A stretch of 64,000 bases of DNA from Muricea muricata (taxonomy: Eukaryota; Cnidaria; Anthozoa; Malacalcyonacea; Plexauridae). A model generated the notes under the pieces. The model made no database searches and was not told where the DNA came from. It was given only the letters and a program-made list of their open reading frames with translations. The stretch lies in assembly GCA_963855995.1 (NCBI GenBank), contig OY979718.1, forward strand, positions 47,589,559-47,653,558, given 5' to 3'. Made by a program: the position numbers and the translations under genes. Shown piece by piece: positions 50,924 to 61,206 of this stretch (positions within the stretch are counted from its first letter, which is position 1; every line of letters starts with the position of its first letter).

Positions 50924-50997
50924 ATTCGCTCTACCAGTAATGGTATCGAGCGCTCTATACTTTCATCCTGAAAATATAACCTTCTTGGTAATTACAA

Positions 50998-51029
<32 letters not shown>

Positions 51030-53810
51030 CGGAAAGAAAAGGGCGGGGGATAAAACAGTACAAAATTTGTAATTTTCTTTAATTAAAAGTTACAGTATAT
51101 CGATGGTTTGTTGTGTAGGAGTATATATTGGTTCATAAATGGTCCCTTACGGTGGATGCGTTCATTATCCAGCTTTATCCAAAACCTTTATAATGATTCA
51201 AATGGAAATCAGTATATTTCTTTTCCCAGGTCAGATTTTTTTCATAATTTTTTATTTTAATTGTGCTATTTATAGAGAACAAAAATATTGATTGTTTATT
51301 GAAACGTTCCTGCTGAAATGGGTTTTTGATCTGTTAGGTATTTTGTGTTGCTATTTTTGAGCATTACAGCTCTGATCATAGCATTACCAAGTCCAGTGTC
51401 GGTATTGAACTATCTGGTAACAGGCTATGGATATCCTGGTTCAATCATAAGGTAATAATTATGTTCTATTATAATTAAGTATTTATAACTTCGAGTTAAA
51501 ATGAAAACATATTGGAAATCAAACCACTATAATATCAGAAGATTTTATTATTATAGACGCATTTTAGTATACAGTAGAGTTACGCATTATATTCTCAAAA
51601 TGCGAATTATTTTGAGTCTAAACCATTGAAAATATTTGATGCAGGCAACTGAACCTCTTATTCGTGTTTTGATCGCTAATGTAGTTGTTTAAATGAATAC
51701 ATAATAGGTCTGATCGAATTATATGGAATGTCATGACTGCCTTATGTTTTGTATATCTTATGTCTTATAAGTTTATGCGGTGGTTATATCATTATATGCG
51801 GTAAGTATTTTATTATATGATGCGCTTACTTTTTTACATATGGTAGTTATAGCATTATATGCGGTGCTTAATTTATTATATGTGAGGGCTATATCATTAT
51901 GTGCGGTGCTTACTTTATTATATGCTGTGCATACATCATTAAATATGCTGTGCTTTCTTCATTTTATGTTGCTTTTTTCATTATGTGGTGCTTTTTTCAT
52001 TATGTGGTGCTTTCTTCATTATGTGGTGCTTTCTTCATTATGTGGGGCTTTCTTCGTTATGTGGTGATCTCTTCATTTTACGTTGCTTTCTTTATTATGT
52101 GGCGCTTTCTTTATTATATGTTGCTTTCTTCATTTTATGTTGCTTTTTTCATTATGTGGTGCTTTTTTCATTATGTGATGCTTTTTTCATTATGTGGTGC
52201 TTTCTTCATTATGTGGTGCTTTCTTCATTTTATGTTGCTTTCTTTATTATGTGGCGCTTTCTTTTTTATATGTTGCTTTCTTCATTTTATGTTGCTTTTT
52301 TCATTGTGTGGTGCTTTTTTCATTATGTGGTGCTTTTTTCATTATGTGGTGCTTTTTTCATTATGTGGTGCTTTTTTCATTATGTGGTGCTTTTTTTCAT
52401 TTTATGTTGCTTTCTTTATTATGTGCCGCTTTCTTTATTGTATGTTGCTTTCTGCATTTTATATTGCTTTTTTCATTATGTGGTGCTTTTTTCATTATGT
52501 GGTGCTTTTTTCATTATGTGGGACTTTTTTCATTATGTGGTGCTTTCGTGAGAGCTTACATAGAGTTAACGAAGGTAGAATTTTTCGAAGATCGAGGGAA
52601 CTTTGGCGTCGATGTGTCTATAACGTTAAATTTGCAAATCAATAATGGCGAAATGGCAGATATATTGATACAAATCACAAGTTGGTACGTTGGTACAGGG
52701 TAATCTTTGGAGCCATTGACTGGTTTAGCCGATTACCTGTTGCACTATCTTTCCCTGACAATAATAAAGCTCCAACGTTGCTTCAATTCTTCACTGAAAC
52801 TGTCAGCAGCTCAGTTAAAGGGTTAGAGAACGTACTAACGTATAACGGGCAGAAGTACTCATAACCAGTGAATCGAGCATTTGTGCTGTAACTTTAATTT
52901 TACTAGTGTATTGTCATATCATTATTAAAATGGGTTTTTAAACCCAATATGTATTGCTGCATTACAGCACCATGCATTTTTACAAAGCATAAGTGAAAAG
53001 TTGAAGTTGTGGATGACAGCATGGTTAAATCATCGAATAGGAGTTAGCTAGCTATGGCACATAAGGCATTCTGTATGAAACAGAAGCTAGTGTATATCAC
53101 GTGTTTGTGTATTTAAGAGGGGACATTTTAAAAGAGAATATTTATGGGAGAGGTTGAGTACACAAAAGTAAAAAAAAATCGTGATAAGCGAAAAATCCAT
53201 GATAAACTTTAAGTTGAAAAGTTTCTGTATTTTTAATAGATTTCACTTTTGTCCTTCTTTACGGAAAACCAATATGATATCATATCTCTTCCTGGAAATT
53301 TCATACCCGCTATGGAACATTATCCGAACAATAAACTTCTATTTATTCAGCAAGTACTTGTTTGATGGATCATGGAGTATTCATATTGATATAAAAAATC
53401 AAATTGGGCCGGGCTATAGAACGTGGCTAATGGGATATTTCAGAATGCTTTGTATTGGCCTGGTGACTCCCTTTGTTCTTCCATTTCAATGTTCTGGACA
53501 AGTAATTAACAACATTGTTTGTCCGGTATGTCATGCAGCTTTTTTGACGATTTTCAATGGCCACACACGTGTAAATTTCTTTATGATTTATTATGGAATT
53601 TGTTTTATTTTTGTTCATGCTGAGAGCACACTGGTAGCTCTTGTGAGTACATTACACAGTTTAAGGTTGACTGTGAATGACTATGTTACCACTATAATTT
53701 GTATAATGGAACTGTATCTCATGATATACGTCTCGTGGGTTACATGCAAGATTATATGGAGAAAGATAAACGCCCCAAATGAAGATTTTTTATGGGAAAG
53801 TCGCAGTTGA
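37903..53810 (+). CDS. Unrecognised multi-pass membrane protein, 6 exons
   Basis: Exons assembled by phase: 37903-38025, 40187-40278, 45293-45412, 47243-47356, 51338-51451 and 53240-53810 (stop included). This totals 1134 nt, 377 residues. The donor of exon 3 is the least sure (GTGCAG at 45413; an alternative GTGAG at 45366 breaks the phase). Starts MGKKIRVLVLAVIIRIVIFN, a signal-anchor-like helix, then LSLILIIPLP, WKLLSLVYSLCLLPLL, YFVLLFLSITALIIALPSP and at least three more hydrophobic helices in the last exon, which ends acidic/basic (PNEDFLWESRS). About seven to eight membrane spans are likely. I do not recognise the family; a transporter, receptor or lipid enzyme are all open. Conserved phase across six exons argues for a real gene. 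The last exon has a tandem partial copy just downstream. Confidence 0.65.
38995..39060 (+). repeat. Copy of the exon-3 end of the membrane gene
   Basis: TTTCTCATTGTCTAACATT, CACACTATTACGAG and GTGCAGTATATA match 45381-45436 with small differences, including the AG|GTGCAG donor-like junction. It may be a duplicated exon or a shared repeat fragment. Confidence 0.5.
39040..39300. repeat. Degenerate tandem repeat, about 80 bp unit
   Basis: About three copies containing TTAAACTACAAACT and GCGTGTCTACGCATCC with TTTGACTTTA. Lies in intron 1 of the membrane-protein gene. Confidence 0.5.
39566..39673. repeat. Hairpin element, TTCGCCGAAGGCGAA family
   Basis: ATTATTCGCCGAAGGCGAAG on the left pairs with CCTGAGACGAATAATTG on the right; inside are complementary GGTGAATATTCA and TGAATATTCACC arms around GACGAAGTC. 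Followed at 39884 by the reverse complement of TTTAGTATAATTTCTTTAGC, so the whole MITE may run to about 39893. Confidence 0.75.
40454..43038 (-). pseudogene. hAT transposase (TTF-type finger, DUF4371, dimerisation)
   Basis: Five consecutive minus-strand frames, together about 850 codons. Order: basic N-terminus (KRKYLSGSSKRKQKQIRL), a TTF-type zinc-finger region with RSFPMSIFSRK and CFCCCLFA, the DUF4371/RNase H-like core with GQGYDNSSSMSGCYKGVQ and CSAHTLNLCGVHAVE, a helical insertion, and the hAT C-terminal dimerisation signature GERSFSKLASIKNTLRSTMS followed by RLNSLILLSIE. Stops or shifts at about 42760, 42240, 41415 and 40785 break it, so it is not active. It resembles the ZMYM6/ZBED5-like class found widely in invertebrates. 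Confidence 0.8.
43172..43732. mobile_element. 561-bp mariner-like MITE with about 200-bp TIRs
   Basis: CCGGGTGTATCGAAAAAAAG at the left pairs with CTTTTTTTTGATACACCCTG at the right, and similarity continues about 200 bp inward (AGACCAGGCTTTTAGCTTT on both arms). TA flanks each end. The terminal bases resemble those of the MITE at 29048. Inserted in the hAT element. Confidence 0.75.
44057..44840. repeat. Inverted-repeat element inside the hAT element
   Basis: The arm at 44057-44165 (GGCGGCTCAATTCAGTGTGT and on through GAGATCAGTGCGCAC to GGTTGGCAAC) pairs with 44743-44840. It encloses a second palindrome at 44360-44540. No coding. Its outer bases (GGCGGC) echo the hAT ends, so it may be subterminal sequence of the hAT itself. 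Confidence 0.65.
44360..44540. repeat. Palindrome, arms about 75 bp
   Basis: CTGTAACTATGCGGGATG and AAAGAGTTTTAAATGACGAA on the left recur as reverse complement on the right with about three mismatches. A spacer of about 30 bases separates the arms. Confidence 0.8.
45413..46154. other. Intron 3 of membrane gene, first part
   Basis: No gene. Contains C-runs at about 45532 and 45882 and a G-run at about 46083. The rest is AT-rich without recognisable repeats. Confidence 0.4.
46155..46366. mobile_element. 212-bp hAT MITE with perfect 8-bp target duplication
   Basis: Ends CAGTGGCGGATCTAG and CTGGGTCCGCCACTG; similarity continues as GTAAGTCAAAATAAATTA on both arms. TCGTGAAA flanks both sides exactly (46147-46154, 46367-46374). 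Confidence 0.88.
46811..47191. repeat. MITE-like element with CCTGTAATGGGGG ends
   Basis: CCTGTAATGGGGGGG at the left is inverted as CCCCCCCATTACAGG at the right, with AGGCT(T/C)A following inward on both sides. Many ATCCGCAAATCCG-like words lie inside. No target duplication could be confirmed. Ends about 50 bases before exon 4 of the membrane gene. Confidence 0.5.
47581..50083. mobile_element. 2.5 kb fold-back element
   Basis: Long inverted arms: CAGGCTT...TTTGCTCT ends, AAAACAGGATTGAACAAT near both ends, GGAGTGGACG further in, and a highly similar inner block (48737-49005 against 49350-49605) including GCTCAATTAGATAAAAATG. The left arm has about 730 extra bases (about 48003-48733). No transposase. 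Lies in intron 4 of the membrane-protein gene. Confidence 0.75.
50649..50755. repeat. Hairpin element, GGCGACTAATT arms
   Basis: ACAATTAGTCGCC and GGCGACTAATTTGT are the outer arms, with AAGCTTATATTCACT and AGTGAATATAGGCTT inside around TTCGCTTTCGAC. A third member of the CG-cored hairpin family. Confidence 0.7.
50759..51030. repeat. (TA)n, poly-T and (TA)n microsatellites
   Basis: Two (TA) runs (50759-50820, 50835-50880), then about 39 T (50881-50919), then (TA) at 51003-51028. They directly follow the hairpin at 50649. Length is likely polymorphic. Confidence 0.9.
51775..52550 (+). repeat. 18-bp minisatellite open in all three forward frames
   Basis: The core unit TTCATTATGTGGTGCTTT recurs about 35 times from about 51960, with a more diverged first part rich in TCATTATATGCGGTG. 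Because 18 is a multiple of three and no unit contains a stop in any forward frame, three overlapping frames of 170-250 codons appear, each a hexapeptide repeat rich in Phe, Cys and Tyr. It lies in intron 5 of the membrane-protein gene, so translation is unlikely. Confidence 0.9.
52545..52863 (+). pseudogene. Integrase-core transposon protein fragment
   Basis: Directly abuts the minisatellite. Reads ESLHRVNEGRIFRRSRELWR, VYNVKFANQ, a stop, then NHKLVRWYRVIFGAIDWFSR, LPVALSFPDNN and FFTETVSSS. This is the start of an rve-type integrase core, as in cnidarian integrase-like transposon proteins; the D in GAID would be the first catalytic Asp. It is cut by stops and is non-functional. Confidence 0.6.
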
Positions 53811-53815
53811 ATTTT

Positions 53816-54022
53816 TTTTATTTTTGTTCATGTTGAGAGCACACTGGTAGCTCTTGTGAGTACATTACACAGTTTAAGGTTAACTGTAAATGACTATGTT
53901 ACCACCATCATTTGTATCATGGAACTATATCTTATGATATGCGTTCAATGTCTAACATGCAAGATTATATGGAGAAAGATGAACGGCCCCAAATGAAGAT
54001 TTTTTATGGGAAATTCGCAGTT
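53816..54022 (+). pseudogene. Tandem partial copy of the membrane-gene last exon
   Basis: About 205 bases repeat 53607-53809 with roughly 95 per cent identity, beginning TTTTTGTTCATGTTGAGAGC and ending ATGGGAAATTCGCAGTT. The copy carries a one-base insertion (GGCCCCAAATG against GCCCCAAATG), so it would not extend the original frame. It sits in the 3' UTR of the gene; an AATAAA at about 54123 follows. Confidence 0.85.
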
Positions 54023-55952
54023 ATCACGAGTAAGATAAAGTGTATGAAGTTGAAATGAAAGTTAAAATGAAATATAAACTTGGACACTTCTGCTATGAAA
54101 ATTTTTGGTTCCAATAGCATGGAAATAAAATTATCATAAAGTATTTAACCATGTGTGTATTAATTTTTATACTAAATCGAAAAAAATTCTGCAAATTGAA
54201 TTTGACTGTATAAAGTTTATATTAACAAAATATTGAGTTTAATATTTATAAGAAATAGAAAACATTTTCCGTGTTTCTCAAGAGTTTTATATAATAACCA
54301 TATTTCATTCTAGCTTTCATGGTCAAGAACCGTGATCAATATATTATAAATAGGGTAAGATTATCAGTGATAATCTGGGTGACTCGTCTGGGCGGCACTT
54401 GGGCCACTTTTTTGTTGTTATCACATTATGACGGCATACCGTGTATCTATATCTATATAACTGAACACACAACGATAGAATATAACCATTTTTAAATAAA
54501 TAGTAACAACGCGCGAGAAACGAGAAATTGCGTGGGGACACGGGCATGCACGAAGTGCACAATTTTCCACGCAATTTCGAGTTTCTCAAGTGTTCCCCAA
54601 GTTTTATTCTATAAACTCGATGATAAATCGAACTAAAAACGAAAAATGTTTTCTTTTTCCTTTCTTAAATAGTCTTTTTATACATTGATTTTAATTACAT
54701 TCATTGAAATATTCTTGCAATTAACGTTTTCTTGTAAAAATAATAAGGAATTGAACCTTTTTTTAGAAAGGTATTTCACAACAATTAAAATTTACTTTAT
54801 ATAATAACTAAAAAAATTTTTGAGTATCTATACCAATCATTTCCCTTTTGTTGTATATTGTCATAGTGTATCAAACATTTCCCCGCATTTTCGGTGTCTG
54901 TAAACTCGTTTAATGTATGTTTTTATACGAAAGCTGCCGAAATATAGAAACACGGTTTTTTCGAGCGTTCAGCGACCAATCAGCGCCCTTGTTTTGAAAA
55001 GGCAATTTCATAAATGTATCTTAATATTTTATTTACATATATATATTTAAGATGCGTATTGAACTGGAAAACTAAAAATTAAATCAGAGTCGTTTTGAGT
55101 AGTCATTTCCACGGTGATCATTATCGTTTAGTTTTCTCTAACTGCGTGGGCTCACGTATTCCATCAAATTAAAATTTGGGTTTCATATAGCTGCTACATA
55201 TTCCCGCTGACAATAGGGGCCCGCAAGTGGGAGAAAATTGAGCGCAAATGACCAGCAGATTTCCGTCCCTTTTTGCTCGAGGGGTATTTTTTTTCCTCAA
55301 CTGAATAGTTTTACTCTGATATTTTTATATCGTGGTCGTGAGTCTCAGTTTACTCACATTCGCGTGTATTTAAATTGTAAATGAAACGGACCAACCACAA
55401 TCAAGGTTTCGAAAAATACAAGCGCGAAGTACCATTAATCATTCATCAAGTGAGTAAACTTTTTCGTTTATTTTATGATTCGCGATCCATTTACTGAATA
55501 ATCGTTATGATCCCAATGTGGGGTCAAAATGACACTTCAGTGGACTTTCTGAGATCCTGTTGAGACTAACGCGGATTTAATTCTTGAAAGTATCCAACTG
55601 GCTTAACAATACCACACTTGACACTTCGTTAAAGAATCTATAGAATGTGCTACGTCGTCAGAGTAAATTGACATTTTTACCTAAGTCACTAGTCTAAAAA
55701 ATGAGTGAAATGACGCCTTTGCTTCAGTCAACCAAGAAACTCTTTTGAAGGAGTAAGTTGACTCCTTAAAAAAACTCTCTCCATAAAGTCAGAATTACTG
55801 AATCACCTACAAAGTTCACTTATTCCTGCTTCGCCCACTTTAAATTACATCTTCCAAATTTCAGCAGTTCTGAAGATCTGTCTTCGATAGGCTATAAATT
55901 CACTAAACCTTTAGACCTGTAATGTCGTATCCTTAGCTGTTTTTATGATATG
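54023..55952. other. Gene-free stretch after the membrane gene
   Basis: A likely poly(A) signal AATAAA is near 54123. An imperfect hairpin lies at 54515-54587. Positions 54600-55950 are AT-rich with no coding frame or repeat that I recognise. Confidence 0.4.
54515..54587. repeat. Imperfect hairpin with GAGAAACGAGAAATTGCGTGG arms
   Basis: The left arm GAAATTGCGTGG pairs with CCACGCAATTTC, and GAGAAAC with GTTTCTC; inside, GGGCATGCACGAAGTGCAC forms a smaller inverted repeat. Confidence 0.6.
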
Positions 55953-56483
55953 CATACAACCATTTGCAAGCTACCGTTAACCGTGCATTCAAAACAACGT
56001 TTTAAAAAGTTATGAAGAGCATGTTAGTCAGTTGAAACTTATTAGTTTCAGCTGTCAAACTTGTAAGTTTTGAACGCATAACTTGTAGTTTTGTGCGCGT
56101 AACTTGAAGTTTTGGTGCTGTAACTTGTAGTTTTGATGCCATAACTTGTAGTTTTGATGCCATAACTTGTAGTTTTGATGCCATAACTTGTAGTTTTGAT
56201 GCCGTAACTTGTAGTTTTGAAGTTACGACAAGTTACGACAAGTTACGACATCAAAACTACAAGTTTTGAAGTTACGACAAGTTACGACAAGTTACGACAT
56301 CAAAACTATAAGTTACGGCACCAAAACTTCAAGTTACGCGCACAAAACAACAAGTTACGCGTTCAAAACTTACAAGTTTGGCAGCTGAAACTAATAAGTT
56401 TCAACTGACTAACATGCTCTTCATAACTTTTTGAAACGTTGTTTTGAATGCACGGTTAACGGTAGCTTGCAAATGGTTGTATG
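55953..56483. repeat. 531-bp palindrome with 21-bp minisatellite core
   Basis: Outer arms start CATACAACCATTTGCAAGC and end in its reverse complement, with similarity over most of 265 bp each. The inner part consists of the 21-bp unit TAACTTGTAGTTTTGATGCCA on the left and its inverted relatives (CAAGTTACGACATCAAAAC) on the right, meeting at about 56220. Confidence 0.85.
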
Positions 56484-56598
56484 TGATTTAATTGCGGTAT
56501 GCCAGCGGCGCCGCTCCGGGCGTAAGCCCGGGCGAGGGTCACTAATTCTGAGATGCGAAAGTCATCCGCCATTATGTATCGGTTTAGTTTGGTTTGGA

Positions 56599-56876
56599 CC
56601 ACTGAGCTTTACAATATCTGGAGAAAGCTCGCGCCGCCATCTTTGAAGCAGAAACGATGGCGCAGATTTGCAAACTTGCAAAATCGCGGGGAAAACCGCC
56701 GCGGGCTCAAAATTGAGCCTGACTCGCGGTTACTACCTTTAGCTGTTGCCATAGATATGGCGTGGGATGGCGTCAAATAGCGTGATGATTCGTCAGACGT
56801 CAACCATTTTTTTGCTTCAGCTGGTTGACTGACGAGAGATTGGCGTGCTTTCTCCAGATATTGTAAAGCTCAGTGG
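56599..56876. mobile_element. 278-bp MITE with about 30-bp TIRs
   Basis: CCACTGAGCTTTACAATATC and TGGAGAAAGC on the left are repeated inverted at 56847-56876. The interior is locally GC-rich. No target duplication was settled. Confidence 0.7.
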
Positions 56877-57924
56877 TTTGGACGTTTGACTTTTTAGCAG
56901 ACGTCATTAAATTCCAAGGTTCGACTGGTGACTAGGAACGTCGTGATTAGACCTTTTCTGAACTACAAAGCATGGTGCATTGTGGTTTAGATTCAGTACA
57001 AAATAATTAATTTATCATACCTTATATGGAATTGCTTGTACTGAAGCTATACCAGCATGCATCTTGTTCTCTTATTTCAGAAAAGGCCTTTGGCTGAATT
57101 GATATATTTTGAGGTTTTTTATTAGTCGCGCCACGAAATTTAATTGTAATTGTTTTGCATTTTGCAAATTTTACAAATTTCTTTCTATCGATCTGGAAAG
57201 CAATTTTAAAACAATTTAACTTTACTTTAAATCACAAATCATCTGGGAAAATGGAAAGTGTTACCATGGATGTAGTTGCGGAAGAGAATCAAGAAGAATG
57301 CCTAGGAATACAAGATCAAGCAAGTGGAGAAGTATAGGTATCAATAAAGGCCGAGGGCTTGATCATTCTTCATATCATACGAAAACTGAATTCAATAATT
57401 TTTTTATCATAGTCTAAAATATTCAAAGGATTTTAATACATTACGCACCTGTTTTTTGTTCGTTAATTACATTCTCTCCAAGATATACTTCTAATCCATC
57501 ACAAGGCCTTAGTCTTTGGTATGTGTGTTTATTTAAGGTTTTTGTAAAATTCGGAAACTTTGCAGGGCTATGTTTTCCTCATTTTACAACATTTCGCGAC
57601 CAAACTTTGCAATTTTACTAATTTTAGGATGCTCTTCAATGCTGTGGTAATGAATTTTCCCACTTCAACTTTTTTCAAAATTCTGTTCATAAGGCAATCG
57701 GTCCATTAGGCCATCATGGCGTAACAACTTTGTGAATTATTATTATTATTGTTGTAGCGTCGATAGGTATCATAGAAACAGTACTGCAGGACCCTGTAGA
57801 TTATTGCCTTACATTTGATTAAAACAAGTTTTAACTGTGGAATTTGCTATAATTTGTTGTTCCGGGATCTCTGTTTATTGTAATTTTTTAATCTAAATGC
57901 ATAAAAACTGTGACTGAAGTGATA
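56877..57924. other. Gene-free stretch with a small acidic ORF
   Basis: A 28-codon frame at 57251-57337 (MESVTMDVVAEENQEE and on) has a reasonable ATG context, but there is no support that it is a gene; it could be a 5' exon or chance. The rest shows nothing recognisable. Confidence 0.3.
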
Positions 57925-60302
57925 GGCCATTCGCCGTGACCCGATATCGTTCACTTTCATTAAGCATGTCGTGGAACTGAGGAAACTTTACAGAACATAA
58001 CTTTTTCAAACACGGGGAGTTCGAATCTGAAAAGTTGCCGCTCCTCCGACCCGCAGTTTTTTCATAAAATCCATTTTAATTCCACTCTTTCGACGCGCTT
58101 CAAATAATCTCCCGCCATTTTGAATTCTTTAATATTCCGTTTGCAATCGCTCAGAATGGTGATTATTCCGTCCCAGATCCCTCAACTCGCGGTAAATTGT
58201 CATTCTAACCGATGGAATTGCTAAAACATTAATTTTGTAAACACATGGCTCCTTACAAAGCTGCTAGTCCTAGTCATGTTTGGGTGTGTGAAGTCTATTT
58301 CCACGGCAAAGATGGAAAAATTAGAAGGGATATTAGCAAAAATTTTTGAGACATAATAAAGCAGTGCTTACATACGTCTTTATCATAAACAGAACTCGCA
58401 GAAGTCTACTATTCAGACAAGTTTACTATAATACAAGTAACCTTTAATGAGAGAGCTAAAGCCATCCTTGCCGATGCTGGACGAAAACGTTTGTAATACG
58501 AAAGCAACGGACAAATTCATTCTATTTCCAGTTCTGAAAAAGGTAATAGATTAATTGTCCTTATCAATCTTCAAATGCTTTTCCCTAAATTTGCTCAATC
58601 TGTAAATGGCCTGGGGCTTTAGAAATCACAGTATGACATTTCCATCTGGCTTTTTTCAATCTGGGTTACCTTGAATGGAAGTTGTCACAATGCAACATAG
58701 TATCTCAGACAGTAACTATTAAAAGCGATTTCTGATTTCGGGGATAATGTAATGATAAAAGTATAACAATAGCATGCTTTTCATAGCCAGCATAGAACTG
58801 TAGAGCTGCTACTGGTTTTTTCTGATGCAAAAAAACCCTCGATTATTTTGGTAAACAGGAACAAGACGCCTGCTAGAGCTTTCACTTCGCCTGCCAAGAG
58901 TAGAAGAAAATGTGCACAAGGGACACCAACAATTCCCTTTTAAAATCAGTTGTTATTAGGGTCAGTTGTGTATGTGATTCTAATGTAACACATAGGTTGG
59001 AAACATGTTGGAAACACCTCTCACTTCTAGATACCTTCCAGGAAAATTTAATCAGGCATTGGTTTAGAGATACCCCTCTTGCAACTTGTAACTGGGGGGT
59101 ATTACCCCACCAGTGATATCGCAACTGCTGCAATAACACTCCATTGTAAAAATGATATTTGGTGCACTATTTTGTCACCTTGTTTATATATATTGAACAG
59201 GCATTGTTTACATATATTAAGCAGCCTCTTGGTGAAATTAATGGTCACTTAATGAGCTATAAATTGTCTCTTTTATGGGAGGTATTGAAGATTGTTCTGT
59301 CGGTTTATTTTCAGCTTAGGTTGATAAGTGTTTTAGTGCATGATACTGTTGGTGTTTCAGACCTCATGTTTCTTGTGCACTGAAGTAACTGGACACATTG
59401 AAGACAATATATATTTTATTTGTAGTTCTAATAATATTATTGGAAAGTGAGGAACAAAACATTTAAAACAGAAGTTCCAAGTGTTAACGCTTAATGAATA
59501 CATGAAAACAGTTGTTGCAAAACTTTCTGATATTTAAAAATTGTCAACTAATTATTTATCCTGGGAGGTTATGTACAGTTAATGAATGAATGATGAAGGT
59601 GGACTATTATTGATTTTACCTATTTTTGGTCAAAGGTAACATTTTTGCTGCAGTTATACTTAGCTCTCAAGCACAACATTGCTGATAACTTATTATTAGT
59701 TATAGTTTCCTGGTTGTCCGATGCTTTTCTCTGACAAACGTTTTCGACCAGCATTGGCAAGGGTGGTTTTAGGTCTCTCAAGCTTACTTATATTACCTGA
59801 ATCGTCGACTTCTGTGAGTTTTTATATGATAAAAATAGGTTTAAGCACTGTTTTCTTATGTCTCAATAATGTTTGCTAATATATCCCTTTTGGTAGCTCT
59901 TTTATTTCTGCATTTGCCGTGGAAATGGACTTCACACACACAAACATGACTAGCAGCTTTGTAAAAGCCTTGTGTTTACAAAGTGAATGATTTTAAGAAT
60001 TCCATCGGTTAGAATGACAATTTACCGCGAGTTGAGGAATCTGGGACAGAATAATCACCATTCTGAGCGATTTCAAACGGAATATTGAAGATTCAAAATG
60101 GCGGGAGATTATTTGAAGCGTGTTGAAAAAGTGAGAATTAAAATGGATTTTATGAAAAAACTGCGGGTCAGAGGAGCGGCAACTTTTCAGATTCGAACTC
60201 CCCGTGTTTGAAAAAGTTATGTTCTGCAAAGTTACCTCAGTTCCACGACATGCTTAATGAAATTTGTTTTCTAGCCACATTTTCGAACTACGGCGAACGG
60301 CC
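57925..60302. mobile_element. 2.4 kb non-autonomous element with about 400-bp TIRs
   Basis: GGCCATTCGCCGT at the left and ACGGCGAACGGCC at the right are flanked by TA on each side. Long arms (57925-58345 and 59855-60302) share CACGGGGAGTTCGAATCTGA, GCGGGAGATTATTTGAAG and TTTACCGCGAGTTGAGG, with scattered differences. The 1.5 kb interior has no transposase frame that I recognise. Confidence 0.75.
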
Positions 60303-61206
60303 TATGAAGCCAGGTTAATGCTATAATATTTATTTATTGTGTAACATGAATGTTGCAAATTTACAAATGTGCATTTAGTACGTGCAAATTAGTTTACATT
60401 TATTGCCCATAATACCATCCGATTGTGATAGCCAATATATATATATATATATTTAACAATTATTCGCCGAAGTCGAGGTGATTATCGGGGAATATTCACC
60501 GACACGAAGTCGGGGTGAATATTTCCTGAAAATCACCGAGCCTGAGGCGAATAATTGTTTTAGTATTTTTACACAAGTTATTTTAATTTTGTTTATTTGT
60601 TTGTCCGTAATTTTTACAAAACGACGGCTAATTGCCATTTTTAATCTTGTTTTTACTGTTATATTCACCTGTAGGTGAATATAAAGGAATGTCACGTCAT
60701 ATTGGACAATCACAACGTCGGATTTCTTATGTTCACTTGTGTAAAAATACTAAATATATATATATTGTTTTTAAGCATGCATCGATCATGCTTTATAAAT
60801 AGGTTAATTTAATTCAAATAGTTCTATAATTCCTAATGGAAGAAAGAAATATTAACTACACAACTGGTTTTTTAAAAAGGCCAAGTTTTACCTCCTTGAA
60901 AACCCAAGCTTGAAAAGACCGGTGTAGACGAATTTCTTTCACTTAAATTGTTTTAGCATCGAGTAGATAGGAAAGGTGAAAATAGCAAATGGAAAGTCGC
61001 TCAATTGAGCACATTACAGGCGGTTTTCAGTTCAAATCGAAATTATCTATATGTTTTTAATGTTGTCTTGCAGTTTCCCAATATTCTGGAAATAATTCGC
61101 AAAATTGGTGCACGGTGTCGGTGGTCGTTGAAGAAAACTTGTGCGCAAATTGCGATTGTCCCTGGAAATTTGATTCAAGGAATTTTCCAGGAAAATTTGA
61201 TTCAAG
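60303..61206. other. Region between TIR element and Wnt stop codon
   Basis: Contains one hairpin (60455-60560) and short (TA) runs. Positions 61160-61206 hold a direct repeat of AAATTTGATTCAAG just past the Wnt stop codon. Probably the Wnt 3' UTR in its right part; a poly(A) signal was not pinned down. Confidence 0.4.
60455..60560. repeat. Hairpin element, TTCGCCGAAG family
   Basis: ACAATTATTCGCCGAAGTCG pairs with GAGCCTGAGGCGAATAATTG; the inner arms GGAATATTCACCG and GGTGAATATTTCC surround ACACGAAGTCGG. Close sister of the copy at 39566, including the trailing TTTTAGTAT. Confidence 0.75.

Noticed and set aside
51899..52645. A 248-codon frame (and two others of 188 and 169 codons) as a hydrophobic protein gene
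   Set aside because: All three come from one 18-bp minisatellite open in every forward frame; no start context, splice or family support.
56002..56408. Lys/Leu/Gln repeat frames on both strands
   Set aside because: Translation of the 21-bp minisatellite in the palindrome.
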